Shown here: positions 1 to 10,450 of the stretch, piece after piece
Position numbering within the stretch: position 1 is the first letter of the stretch
How the letters are laid out: every line of letters starts with the position of its first letter
Source of the DNA: Legionella lansingensis
GTDB taxonomy: Bacteria > Pseudomonadota > Gammaproteobacteria > Legionellales > Legionellaceae
Reading direction: 5' to 3'
Length of the DNA stretch: 64,000 nucleotides
Assembly: GCF_900187355.1 (NCBI RefSeq)
Contig: NZ_LT906451.1
Coordinates: forward strand, 1,485,001 to 1,549,000
Made by a program: the position numbers and the translations under genes
Notes under the pieces: model-generated
Databases searched by the model: none
Told to the model about the DNA's origin: nothing
The model's input: only the letters and a program-made list of their open reading frames with translations

Positions 1-136
1 CAGTAAGGATACTTTGCAAGGATTTTTTTGCTAATTGAGGCATCTTCATGCGCGAGTGAAGGAGCATACATTAGTATGTGACTGAGCGAGGGAATGGAGA
101 TAACGAAGAGTAGCGAAAAAGCTGCCGCAAAGAGGG

Positions 137-150
<14 letters not shown>
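1..150 (+). other. 3' part of the 16S-23S internal transcribed spacer
   Basis: This stretch directly precedes the 23S start and holds no tRNA and no convincing ORF. Near 77-88 there is a small hairpin, catac-atta-gtatg. Bases 137-158 are the exact reverse complement of 3034-3055, so the end of the spacer forms the 5' strand of the 23S processing stem. The spacer is cut by the window edge, so any spacer tRNA and the 16S gene would lie upstream. Confidence 0.8.
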
Positions 151-3055
<2,905 letters not shown>

Positions 3056-3159
3056 GCTTTGGGTGTATGGCCAAACAATAAAAGACAGAAGAAAAGCTTG
3101 TGTTACCGAATATTATCTTTACCAACCTGACTGGTGATTAAACCAGCAGAATACCGTTT

Positions 3160-3278
3160 TTCCTGGCGACCATAGCGGTTTGGAACCACCTGACTCCATC
3201 TCGAACTCAGTAGTGAAACAGACCAGCGCCGATGATAGTGTGAGGTTTCCTCATGTGAAAGTAGGTCATCGCCAGGGC
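3160..3278 (+). rRNA. 5S ribosomal RNA
   Basis: About 119 nt. It starts TTCCTGGCGACC and ends GCCAGGGCT, so the two ends pair to form helix I. Internal landmarks are CACCTGACTCCAT, CGAACTCAG, AGTGAAAC and AGCGCCGATG, all matching the 5S consensus. It lies 117 nt after the 23S in the same orientation and was doubtless co-transcribed with it. Ends are accurate to a couple of bases. Confidence 0.95.
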
Positions 3279-3286
3279 TTTTTACT

Positions 3287-3312
3287 AGCGGCCCTCGTGC
3301 CGCTTTTTTTTT
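3287..3312 (+). terminator. Rho-independent terminator of the rRNA operon
   Basis: The stem AGCGGC / GCCGCT has a six-base loop (CCTCGT) and is followed at once by a run of nine T. It lies 9 nt after the 5S end, the expected place for the rRNA operon terminator. Confidence 0.85.
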
Positions 3313-3350
3313 CTTGGCTATCATGAGATTTGAGTAAGGACTGCCATAAA

Positions 3351-4760
3351 ATGTTCAACTATACAGGTCTCTATACCGATAAATACCAATTAACAATGGC
3401 ACAAGTGTACTTTTTAAAAGGACAAAAAGATCATATTGCCATTTTTGATTATTTTTTCCGCAAACTCCCCTTTGCAGGAGGCTATGCTGTTTTTGCTGGT
3501 TTGCACGATTTGTTGGACATTTTGGAAAATATCCATTTTGATAAGACAGACATAAGATTTTTGCAGCAGCAAGGCTTTGATTCCCAATTTTTGAACTATC
3601 TAAAAGATTTCCGCTTTAAAGGCAATGTATATTCGTGTCAGGAGGGAGAAGTTGTCTTCCCTTATTGTCCGGTGATAACCATAGAAGCGAATATCATTGA
3701 GGCACAAATCATTGAAACCCTTCTTCTGAATATAGTTAATTTTCAGACGCTTATTGCAACTAAGGCTAGTCGAATACGCCAAGCTGCTGGACAAAGGGTG
3801 CTAATTGACTTTGGCTTGCGCAGAGCACAGGCTGTTGGCGGCTACTATGCAAGTCGTGCTGCTGTGATTGGTGGTTTTGATGCTACAAGTAACCTAAGTA
3901 GCGGCCGTGATTATCACATTCCTACTTCAGGTACTATGGCTCATTCATTTGTACAAAGCTATAACGATGAATTAGCCGCTTTTCGAGATTTTGCTGAGTT
4001 GTGGCCTGATAGTTGTGTTTTATTGGTCGATACCTATCATACTCTAGACAGTGGTTTACCGAATGCCATTACAGTAGCAAAGGAAATGGAGCAGCGCGGA
4101 CACCGCTTACAGGGAATCCGCCTAGATAGCGGGGATTTAGCCTACCTGGCGAAAGTAGCTCGACAGAGGCTGGATGAGGCAGGTATGCAATATATCAAAA
4201 TTATCGCGTCTAACCAACTGGACGAACATGTTATTAAAAGTTTGCTTGATCAAAAAGCTCCTATTGATATGTTCGGTGTCGGCACAAATCTAGTTATTGG
4301 GCATCCTGATGGTGCTCTTGATGGGGTATATAAGCTTGCACTGGCAAACGAGAAGCCATGTATTAAGCTCTCTGAAAGTCTTAGTAAGATTAATTTACCT
4401 GATAGAAAGCAAGTTTACCGAATCTTAGCTGACGATGGCACGTTTTGGGGGGCAGATGTTATTGCTCTAAAGAGTGAAAAGGAAATTAACCTTATGCATC
4501 ATTCCTTTGAATCGTCCAAATCATTAAGCCTTAGTGGATGCAAAAAAGAAGCCATGCTTCAAAAAGTTATGGAGAAAGGTAAAGGCTTGTCCGTAAATTC
4601 GAACGTTAGTGAACTCAGACAGTATTCACAAGAACGCCTAAGTCATTTACCCAATGAATATAAACGCTTTAATAATCCTCATATTTATAAAGTGGGATTA
4701 AGTACGGCACTTAAAGACAAACGTGATCAATTAATTCAATACTATACAAAAAAGTTATGA
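3351..4760 (+). CDS. pncB: nicotinate phosphoribosyltransferase
   Basis: Converts nicotinate and PRPP to nicotinate mononucleotide in the Preiss-Handler NAD salvage route; cytosolic. The protein has about 469 residues. It shows the family's N-terminal GLYTDKYQLTMAQ, the central DTYHTLDSGLPNA and GIRLDSGDLAYLA segments, and FGVGTNL near the phosphate site. The length fits the longer NAPRT subgroup. An in-frame TTG at 3330 is possible, but ATG 3351 follows a TAAGGA ribosome-binding site and matches where family members begin. The stop overlaps the next start (ATGA), so it is translationally coupled to pncA. Confidence 0.93.
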   Translation: MFNYTGLYTDKYQLTMAQVYFLKGQKDHIAIFDYFFRKLPFAGGYAVFAGLHDLLDILENIHFDKTDIRFLQQQGFDSQFLNYLKDFRFKGNVYSCQEGEVVFPYCPVITIEANIIEAQIIETLLLNIVNFQTLIATKASRIRQAAGQRVLIDFGLRRAQAVGGYYASRAAVIGGFDATSNLSSGRDYHIPTSGTMAHSFVQSYNDELAAFRDFAELWPDSCVLLVDTYHTLDSGLPNAITVAKEMEQRGHRLQGIRLDSGDLAYLAKVARQRLDEAGMQYIKIIASNQLDEHVIKSLLDQKAPIDMFGVGTNLVIGHPDGALDGVYKLALANEKPCIKLSESLSKINLPDRKQVYRILADDGTFWGADVIALKSEKEINLMHHSFESSKSLSLSGCKKEAMLQKVMEKGKGLSVNSNVSELRQYSQERLSHLPNEYKRFNNPHIYKVGLSTALKDKRDQLIQYYTKKL

Positions 4761-5383
4761 ATACCTTAGTTATTCTGGATGTGCAAAATGATTTTATGCC
4801 AGGAGGCGCTTTGGCAGTTCCTGATGGCGATATCATTGTGCCTGTCATTAATGGCCTGCAACCGAAATTTGATCTTGTTGTAGCAACACAGGACTGGCAT
4901 CCTGCTAACCATAAATCGTTTGCGTCCAATCATCCAGGGAAAAAGCCTTTTGATAAAATTGTCCTGCACGAGATAGAACAAATTCTTTGGCCAGATCATT
5001 GTGTACAAGGTACAAAGGGAGCGGCTTTTCATCCACAACTTAAGACGAACGACATTGAAGCGATTTTTCGCAAAGGGACTGATCCAGAAATAGATAGCTA
5101 CAGCGGTTTTTTTGATAATGGTCACAATCAAAGCACGGGCCTGGCGGGTTATCTGCGAGAAAAAGGGGCAAAAAAGTTATATTTCTGCGGATTATGTGCA
5201 GATATTTGTGTTTATTTTTCGATTAAAGATGGTTTAAGAGAAGGATTCGACTGCTTTTTGATTGAAGATGCAACTCATCCCCTGGATCCCGAGGCGTTCA
5301 AAAAAATTAGAGAAGAATTGTTGGCAAAAGGAGCTAAAATTATAAAAAGTGATCAAATAAACGAATTACCGCGGTATCCATAA
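4757..5383 (+). CDS. pncA: nicotinamidase
   Basis: Hydrolyses nicotinamide to nicotinate and ammonia, feeding the preceding pncB product. The protein has 208 residues. The isochorismatase-fold catalytic triad is visible: Asp8 in LDVQNDF, Lys106 in FRKGTD, and Cys151 in the ADICVYFS motif. The DWHP segment (Asp47, His49) and His81 are the expected metal ligands. The start ATG overlaps the pncB stop by 4 nt, so the two steps of nicotinamide recycling form one transcript. Confidence 0.95.
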   Translation: MNTLVILDVQNDFMPGGALAVPDGDIIVPVINGLQPKFDLVVATQDWHPANHKSFASNHPGKKPFDKIVLHEIEQILWPDHCVQGTKGAAFHPQLKTNDIEAIFRKGTDPEIDSYSGFFDNGHNQSTGLAGYLREKGAKKLYFCGLCADICVYFSIKDGLREGFDCFLIEDATHPLDPEAFKKIREELLAKGAKIIKSDQINELPRYP

Positions 5384-5395
5384 CCCGACTGACAC

Positions 5396-5434
5396 GATGG
5401 ACTCTGCGGTCGATGCCGCGGAGATTCGAAAAGG
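5396..5434. repeat. short palindromic dispersed repeat, copy 1
   Basis: A 39-nt element with a hairpin (arms CTCTGCGG / CCGCGGAG, loop TCGATG) and a flanking GATTCGAAAAGG. The reverse complement matches 35 of 39 bases at 38515-38553. One stem base pair is C-G in the other copy and T-A here, a compensatory change. It sits between pncA and the DJ-1 gene. No T-run follows, so it is not a classical terminator. It resembles REP-type repeats. Confidence 0.75.
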
Positions 5435-5490
5435 AACAACTTTAACTATAATTAAATTAGGTAAAGGACTCAACTCAAATAGGCTAAATC

Positions 5491-6039
5491 ATGGAAAGAT
5501 TAAAAGGAATTAAAGTTGCCATTTTGGCAGCTAATGGATTCGAACAAGTGGAAATGGAAAAGCCACGTAAAGCATTAGAAAACGAAGGTGCTGAAACCTT
5601 TTTAATTTCCCCCGAAAAAGATTATGTCCAAGGTTGGCATCATTTGGAGAAGGGCGATACTTTTTCTGTTGATGTTCCGCTTACCAAGGCAAAAGCGGAT
5701 AACTTTGATGCCTTACTTCTACCTGGTGGTGTTATTAACCCTGATCGATTACGTACTTTCCCTGAAGCTGCTGCTTTCGTAAAGGAAATGAGCGAGCAAC
5801 ATAAACCTATTGCTGCTATTTGTCATGGCCCCTGGATGCTGATTAACGCAGAAGTAGCAAAGGGTCATAAGGTAACTTCGTGGTATTCTATCAAACTTGA
5901 TCTCATTAATGCTGGAGCAGAATGGGTTGACGCCCCAGTTGTCTGTGATGAGCAACTGTTAACTAGCCGCAAGCCTGATGATATCCCGCAATTTAACGAA
6001 GCGATGATTAAGCTGTTTGAGTCACGCGCAAAAGTCTAG
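5491..6039 (+). CDS. DJ-1/PfpI family protein (type 1 glutamine amidotransferase-like)
   Basis: A 182-residue cytosolic protein of the PfpI branch of the DJ-1 superfamily. Members have been described as stress-response proteins with protease-like or deglycase activity; the true activity here is unknown. Visible active-site elements are Glu18 in NGFEQVE and the nucleophile elbow AAICHGPW with Cys111-His112. LLLPGG near 76-80 is also typical. The gene is followed after 19 nt by the ComA-like gene, so the two are probably co-transcribed. Confidence 0.9.
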   Translation: MERLKGIKVAILAANGFEQVEMEKPRKALENEGAETFLISPEKDYVQGWHHLEKGDTFSVDVPLTKAKADNFDALLLPGGVINPDRLRTFPEAAAFVKEMSEQHKPIAAICHGPWMLINAEVAKGHKVTSWYSIKLDLINAGAEWVDAPVVCDEQLLTSRKPDDIPQFNEAMIKLFESRAKV

Positions 6040-6058
6040 CATAGTGAGGAGAATACAC

Positions 6059-6937
6059 ATGTCTAACAATGATTTTCATCGAGCCTTCAACTTTGTTGAC
6101 TTGAAGCTATTGCCTCCTAAGCCTCGCGATACCAGCTTAACTGAAATTCGCGGTGCTTATTATGAAGCGTTTACTGTCGGACAATTTAAAGAGCTGTTGA
6201 GTACATGGGGTTACTATATTGATGGATTGAAATTTGCCGGTGGAGTGCAGGCTTTACTCGCGCCAACAACAGTTAAAGAATTTACCCAGCTTGCGCATGA
6301 ACATAGCGTTTATGTAAATACAGGCGGTTTTATTGAGCGTATTGTCATTCAAGATCCCAAAAATGTCGATCACTATCTTCGAGAAACCAGGGCGTTAGGG
6401 TTTGATGTCGTGGAAGTTTCGAGTGGTATGTTCGAACACCCGGATTGTTTTAGTTTGGCTGATCAAATTAAGCTTGTGCAAAAAATTGAAAAACTGGGCT
6501 TAAAAGCAAAACCTGAAATCACTATCATGAGCGGAGTAGGTGGGGGGATACAAGAGTTTGATTATCAGCAAAAAGCAAAACCTACGAAATCCTTAGCCCA
6601 AATGTTGGAAGAAGCTGAGCGCTTTTTTGATGCAGGAGCTTTCATGCTAATGGTTGAATCTGAGGGGATTACTGAAGGAATACCAAATCCAGATGATTGG
6701 CGTAAGGATATTATCTTTGCCCTAATCGATAAATTTGGGGTAGACAAACTAATGTTCGAGGTGTCTCCAGAAGATGATGAAGCCCGAAAAACCTTCAAAT
6801 GGTACTTAAAGAATGTCAGTTATGATATTAATTTAATGATGAATGCAAAGAATATCGTGGAATTTAATGCATGGCGCCTGCAATTATGGGGTGACAGCGA
6901 CCTATGGAAGGGCAAAAAAGTTCATCTTGACTTGTAG
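6059..6937 (+). CDS. phosphosulfolactate synthase-like (ComA/HSA32 family) protein
   Basis: About 292 residues with the fold signature of the ComA family: early SLTEIRGAYYE, KFAGG, NTGGFIE, FDVVEVSSG, and a late VSPEDDEARKT segment. In methanogens ComA joins sulfite to phosphoenolpyruvate in coenzyme M synthesis. Plant HSA32, a heat-tolerance protein, is in the same family. No other coenzyme M gene is in view, so the methanogen role should not be assumed. ATG 6059 was chosen over an upstream in-frame TTG at 6017 because GTGAGGAGA lies just before it. It lies between the DJ-1 gene and a Wip-like gene, all in one direction. Confidence 0.8.
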   Translation: MSNNDFHRAFNFVDLKLLPPKPRDTSLTEIRGAYYEAFTVGQFKELLSTWGYYIDGLKFAGGVQALLAPTTVKEFTQLAHEHSVYVNTGGFIERIVIQDPKNVDHYLRETRALGFDVVEVSSGMFEHPDCFSLADQIKLVQKIEKLGLKAKPEITIMSGVGGGIQEFDYQQKAKPTKSLAQMLEEAERFFDAGAFMLMVESEGITEGIPNPDDWRKDIIFALIDKFGVDKLMFEVSPEDDEARKTFKWYLKNVSYDINLMMNAKNIVEFNAWRLQLWGDSDLWKGKKVHLDL

Positions 6938-6963
6938 GGAGTACTGAAACTGAATAAATCACG

Positions 6964-8148
6964 ATGAAAATTATAGAAAAATCCGTTGATATCTATCAAT
7001 ATCCTACGGAACTTGAAGAAAATTCGCATTCAATAACCATTGGAGATCTCCATGGTAACGTGGTTAAGCTCGCGCAATTTCTGCTAAGACATGGGGTTAT
7101 TCAATTCAAGTCTGGTATTGATCCCATTGCAGGATATAACGTGCTCGTTCATATATACGAAACCTTCGGGGAACTGGCTAAATTGCATCTTCAACGACCT
7201 TATATTAGAGAAGCCCTTACTGAGTTAGTACAGCAATTCAATGATTTTATGTGTCAATTGGAAATCAAAAATAAAATTTTGGTTCGCTTAATTGGTGATG
7301 AAGTGGCAGATAGAGGGAGCTGCGATTATTTCACACTACGATTAATACGATTTCTGCATGAAAACGACGTGAAAGTCACCATTTTAATTTCTAACCATAA
7401 CAGTGAATTTATTGCTGCCTACGAACATCTGTTTATTACCAATGAGCTTCGCTCACTGAATTTCATTATTAATGAGCAAAAATACTCTTTTTTTGGTTTG
7501 AAATTGTTACTTGATGAGGAAGTGATTTCTGAAACTGAAGTTAAAGAACTCGTACAAATAGCTTATAAGCCAACTTTAAAAATCCTGGACTATACCTTGA
7601 CTGCGGATAGCATTGGCATATTTAGCCATGCTCCTACTCGGTTTGATGTGATCAAGTCTCTTGCTGATTATTTCGGTGTTGTTTACGAAGAGGCGAATAA
7701 AGAAGCTTTAGCCGGAACAATCGATAACATAAATCACTCCTTTAAGCTTGCGGTCAAAGATAATAAAGTGCATGAATTTTTCAATATTCCCTGGAATATA
7801 ATAGTGGAGAATCTGTCGGCAGCAGAAATAGCCCAATGGCCTTTAATATACGTCACCTGGAATCGCTGGGATGCCGCAAAAGAGACACAGGATGCACGAC
7901 CTGCTGAGTTGCATGATTACCATATTTGGTATGTCCATGGACATGATAACTATAAGAGTCAACTACCCCATGTGCATAATTTGGATACTTATTGTGGCAA
8001 AGAAGAGCGAAAATCAGAGAGAAAAAGGATTAAGGAAGCAGCACAATTACTCACAACATTACCCGAAAATTCTACATTAAGAAGCAGTGTTCAAAATTAT
8101 TTAGATGAGGTTCACAGATATAGAGTATTGATTACTGATGAATCCTAG
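6964..8148 (+). CDS. Wip-like metallophosphatase, probable Dot/Icm effector
   Basis: A 394-residue protein with calcineurin-like phosphoesterase motifs in order: TIGDLHGN (Asp28, His30), GDEVADRG (Asp112, Asp116, Arg117) and SNHNSEF (Asn144, His145). Later histidines in FSHAPTRF and WYVHGHD would complete a two-metal site. The layout and wording match the Legionella WipA/WipB effectors, which are phosphatases injected into host cells. There is no signal peptide. The C-terminal 60 residues are rich in charged residues (CGKEERKSERKR). It follows the ComA-like gene by 26 nt. The phosphatase call is strong; effector status is inferred. Confidence 0.8.
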   Translation: MKIIEKSVDIYQYPTELEENSHSITIGDLHGNVVKLAQFLLRHGVIQFKSGIDPIAGYNVLVHIYETFGELAKLHLQRPYIREALTELVQQFNDFMCQLEIKNKILVRLIGDEVADRGSCDYFTLRLIRFLHENDVKVTILISNHNSEFIAAYEHLFITNELRSLNFIINEQKYSFFGLKLLLDEEVISETEVKELVQIAYKPTLKILDYTLTADSIGIFSHAPTRFDVIKSLADYFGVVYEEANKEALAGTIDNINHSFKLAVKDNKVHEFFNIPWNIIVENLSAAEIAQWPLIYVTWNRWDAAKETQDARPAELHDYHIWYVHGHDNYKSQLPHVHNLDTYCGKEERKSERKRIKEAAQLLTTLPENSTLRSSVQNYLDEVHRYRVLITDES

Positions 8149-8192
8149 CTCATTGACTTGTGTGGACAATACTAAAATTTAGGAGAATTACA

Positions 8193-8624
8193 ATGAGAAT
8201 TGATTATAACAAACTTGCCCCTGATGCAGTTAAAGCAATTCTAAATCTTGAGGGTTATGTCAATAAATGCGGGTTAGAAAAGTCACTTCTTGAACTGGTT
8301 AAACTTCGTGCTTCGCAAATCAACAGTTGTGCTTATTGTGTTGATATGCACACTGCTGAGGCAAGAAAAAAAGGTGAATCTGAGCGTCGACTCCATGCGG
8401 TAGTGGTATGGAAAGAATCTCCTTTTTTTACTGATCGTGAGCGAGCAGCTTTGGCTTGGACTGAAGCAGTGACTTTATTATCAGAAACGCATGCTCCTGA
8501 TGATATCTATAAGGAAGTCTCAAAATATTTTAGTGAAAAAGAAACCATTGAGCTTACAATGTCAATTATTACAATTAACAGCTGGAACCGCTTGGCAGTT
8601 AGCTTCCGCAAACTTCCGGAATAA
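8193..8624 (+). CDS. carboxymuconolactone decarboxylase / AhpD-like family protein
   Basis: A 143-residue all-helical protein with the AhpD core signature SCAYCVDMHTAEARKKG. Cys46, Cys49 and His53 form the redox-active CxxCxxxH motif. AhpD relatives act in peroxide defence or as thiol-disulfide enzymes; the substrate here is unknown. ATG 8193 is preceded by AGGAG at good spacing. The longer frame starting at 8160 lacks such a site. It converges on the antiporter gene. Confidence 0.88.
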   Translation: MRIDYNKLAPDAVKAILNLEGYVNKCGLEKSLLELVKLRASQINSCAYCVDMHTAEARKKGESERRLHAVVVWKESPFFTDRERAALAWTEAVTLLSETHAPDDIYKEVSKYFSEKETIELTMSIITINSWNRLAVSFRKLPE

Positions 8625-8646
8625 GAAATCTAGAGAAGCATCAATA

Positions 8647-10359
8647 TTACTTCTTTAATTTCTTTTTTAAAGTAGACATTCCAAATCGATTCAATATATA
8701 TTCACTAATGCCTTTGGCTAGCTCTTCTTCACTTAAAAAGAAAGCCCCATCAATTTCCTGACTTAGTAAGGCTTCTTCCTCTTCGTTTTGCACTCGGATA
8801 GCCACTTCAATTTTGGAGTTTATCTTTTGAGCTATATTTAACATCTGTCTAATATCAAACGCATCAGAGGTCGCTACGACTAACATGCCTGCTCGCGCAA
8901 TATGGGCTTGAATAAGTGCTGATGGTTCAGAGCCGCTTCCAAATACCGCTGCCATTTTATCAGTTCTCAATTGCTCAACGAGTTCACGGTTTTGATCAAT
9001 AACCACATAGGGAATGCCGTGTTCGGTCAATATTATTCCAATGCGTTTTCCGACCTGACCATATCCAATTAAAACCACATGACCTGACAAATATTTCTCA
9101 TCTGTTGTAATCGGTAACTCCGCTAGCGGATCTTCAGGACGCTCAAAAATTTGAACCCATGACGATCTTGTACGAAGCCAGACTTGAAATGGCGCGATTG
9201 TTTTAAATATAAGAGGATTAATGGCTATAGAGATTAAAGCTCCCGCAAGAATTAATCCTTGTCCTTCTCCTGATAATAATTTTAGTTGCACGCCATGGCC
9301 GGCAAGGATAAACGAAAACTCCCCAATCTGGGCCAAACTAGCTGATACAGTTAGTGCCGTATTTAAGGGGTAACGAAAGGCAAGCACTAACATTGCTGCT
9401 GCAATGGATTTTCCAACAACAATAATGCCAACCACCACAAGGACTCGAAATGGCTGTTCGACAAAGATATGCGGATTAAACAACATACCAACGGACACAA
9501 AGAATAGTACAGCGAAGGCATCTCTAAATGGCAATGATTCTTCTGCAGCACGACGACTGAATTTAGATTCCCTTATTATCATTCCTGCAAAAAAAGCACC
9601 TAGGGCTAATGATATCCCAAATAATTTTGATGCGCCAAAAGCAATACCTATGGATACAGCTATAACACATAAAGTAAAAAGTTCTCGTGAGCCAGTTCGT
9701 GTAATCTGCCATAGAAATTTAGGCAACATCCAGCGACCAACTAGCAACATTAGAATAATAAAAGATGAAATTTTAAAAAGCGTAATTCCCAAAAGGACCC
9801 ATACATTTTTACCTGCATTTTCTACGCTGGTTCCATCAAACCATTGAGCCATAAAAGGTAAAAATACAAGCACAATAATCATGGCAATGTCTTCGACAAT
9901 TAACCATCCAACTGCAATTTGTCCATTAGTAGATCCCAGTAAACCTTGCGTTTCTAGAGCCCTAATTAATACGACTGTACTAGCGACGGATAACGCAAGA
10001 CCCAATATCAACGCATGACTTAATTCCCAACCCCAGAAAATCGCAACACCGGTCCCCAGAGATGTAGCTACGATAATCTGTAAGAGGGCACCTGGTAATG
10101 CAATTTTGCGTGTCTCAAGCAAGTTATCTAAAGAAAAATGAAGACCAACGCCAAACATTAATAGCATTACTCCTATCTCAGCAAATTCTGCTGCTATATC
10201 AACATTAGCTACAAATCCAGGAGTAAATGGACCAATGATTACACCGGCTAATAAGTATCCAACCAATGCTGGAAGCTTAAGTTTTACGGCAATAAATCCC
10301 ATTATCAGGGCCAAACCAAGTGCTGTTGCAAGAGTTGTGATTATGGGTAGACTATGCAT
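8647..10359 (-). CDS. YbaL/KefB-type monovalent cation:proton antiporter with TrkA-N domain
   Basis: A 570-residue inner-membrane transporter of the CPA2 family. The N-terminal two thirds holds about a dozen membrane segments with the family's LVGYLLAGVIIGPFTPGF and MLLMFGVGLHFSL. The C-terminal part (from about residue 415) begins GHVVLIGYGQVGKRIG, a Rossmann NAD-binding TrkA-N/RCK domain. Overall wording is closest to E. coli YbaL. Such proteins exchange K+ or Na+ for H+ and are gated by nucleotide or glutathione adducts. It converges with the AhpD-like gene, 22 nt apart. Confidence 0.9.
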   Translation of the reverse strand: MHSLPIITTLATALGLALIMGFIAVKLKLPALVGYLLAGVIIGPFTPGFVANVDIAAEFAEIGVMLLMFGVGLHFSLDNLLETRKIALPGALLQIIVATSLGTGVAIFWGWELSHALILGLALSVASTVVLIRALETQGLLGSTNGQIAVGWLIVEDIAMIIVLVFLPFMAQWFDGTSVENAGKNVWVLLGITLFKISSFIILMLLVGRWMLPKFLWQITRTGSRELFTLCVIAVSIGIAFGASKLFGISLALGAFFAGMIIRESKFSRRAAEESLPFRDAFAVLFFVSVGMLFNPHIFVEQPFRVLVVVGIIVVGKSIAAAMLVLAFRYPLNTALTVSASLAQIGEFSFILAGHGVQLKLLSGEGQGLILAGALISIAINPLIFKTIAPFQVWLRTRSSWVQIFERPEDPLAELPITTDEKYLSGHVVLIGYGQVGKRIGIILTEHGIPYVVIDQNRELVEQLRTDKMAAVFGSGSEPSALIQAHIARAGMLVVATSDAFDIRQMLNIAQKINSKIEVAIRVQNEEEEALLSQEIDGAFFLSEEELAKGISEYILNRFGMSTLKKKLKK

Positions 10360-10450
10360 TAATTATCCCATTTAATGACCATACGAATATCTATGGGGTA
10401 TTAGGGACGTTCTCTAATACTATTTGAGAGTTCTCAGAATTATAACCCGC

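Noticed and set aside
5396..5434. Hairpin after pncA as a terminator
   Set aside because: No T-run follows, and a second copy elsewhere shows it is a dispersed repeat.
9404..9847. Plus-strand frame of 147 codons
   Set aside because: Antisense to the well-supported antiporter gene; composition rich in Thr/Asn as expected of a shadow frame.
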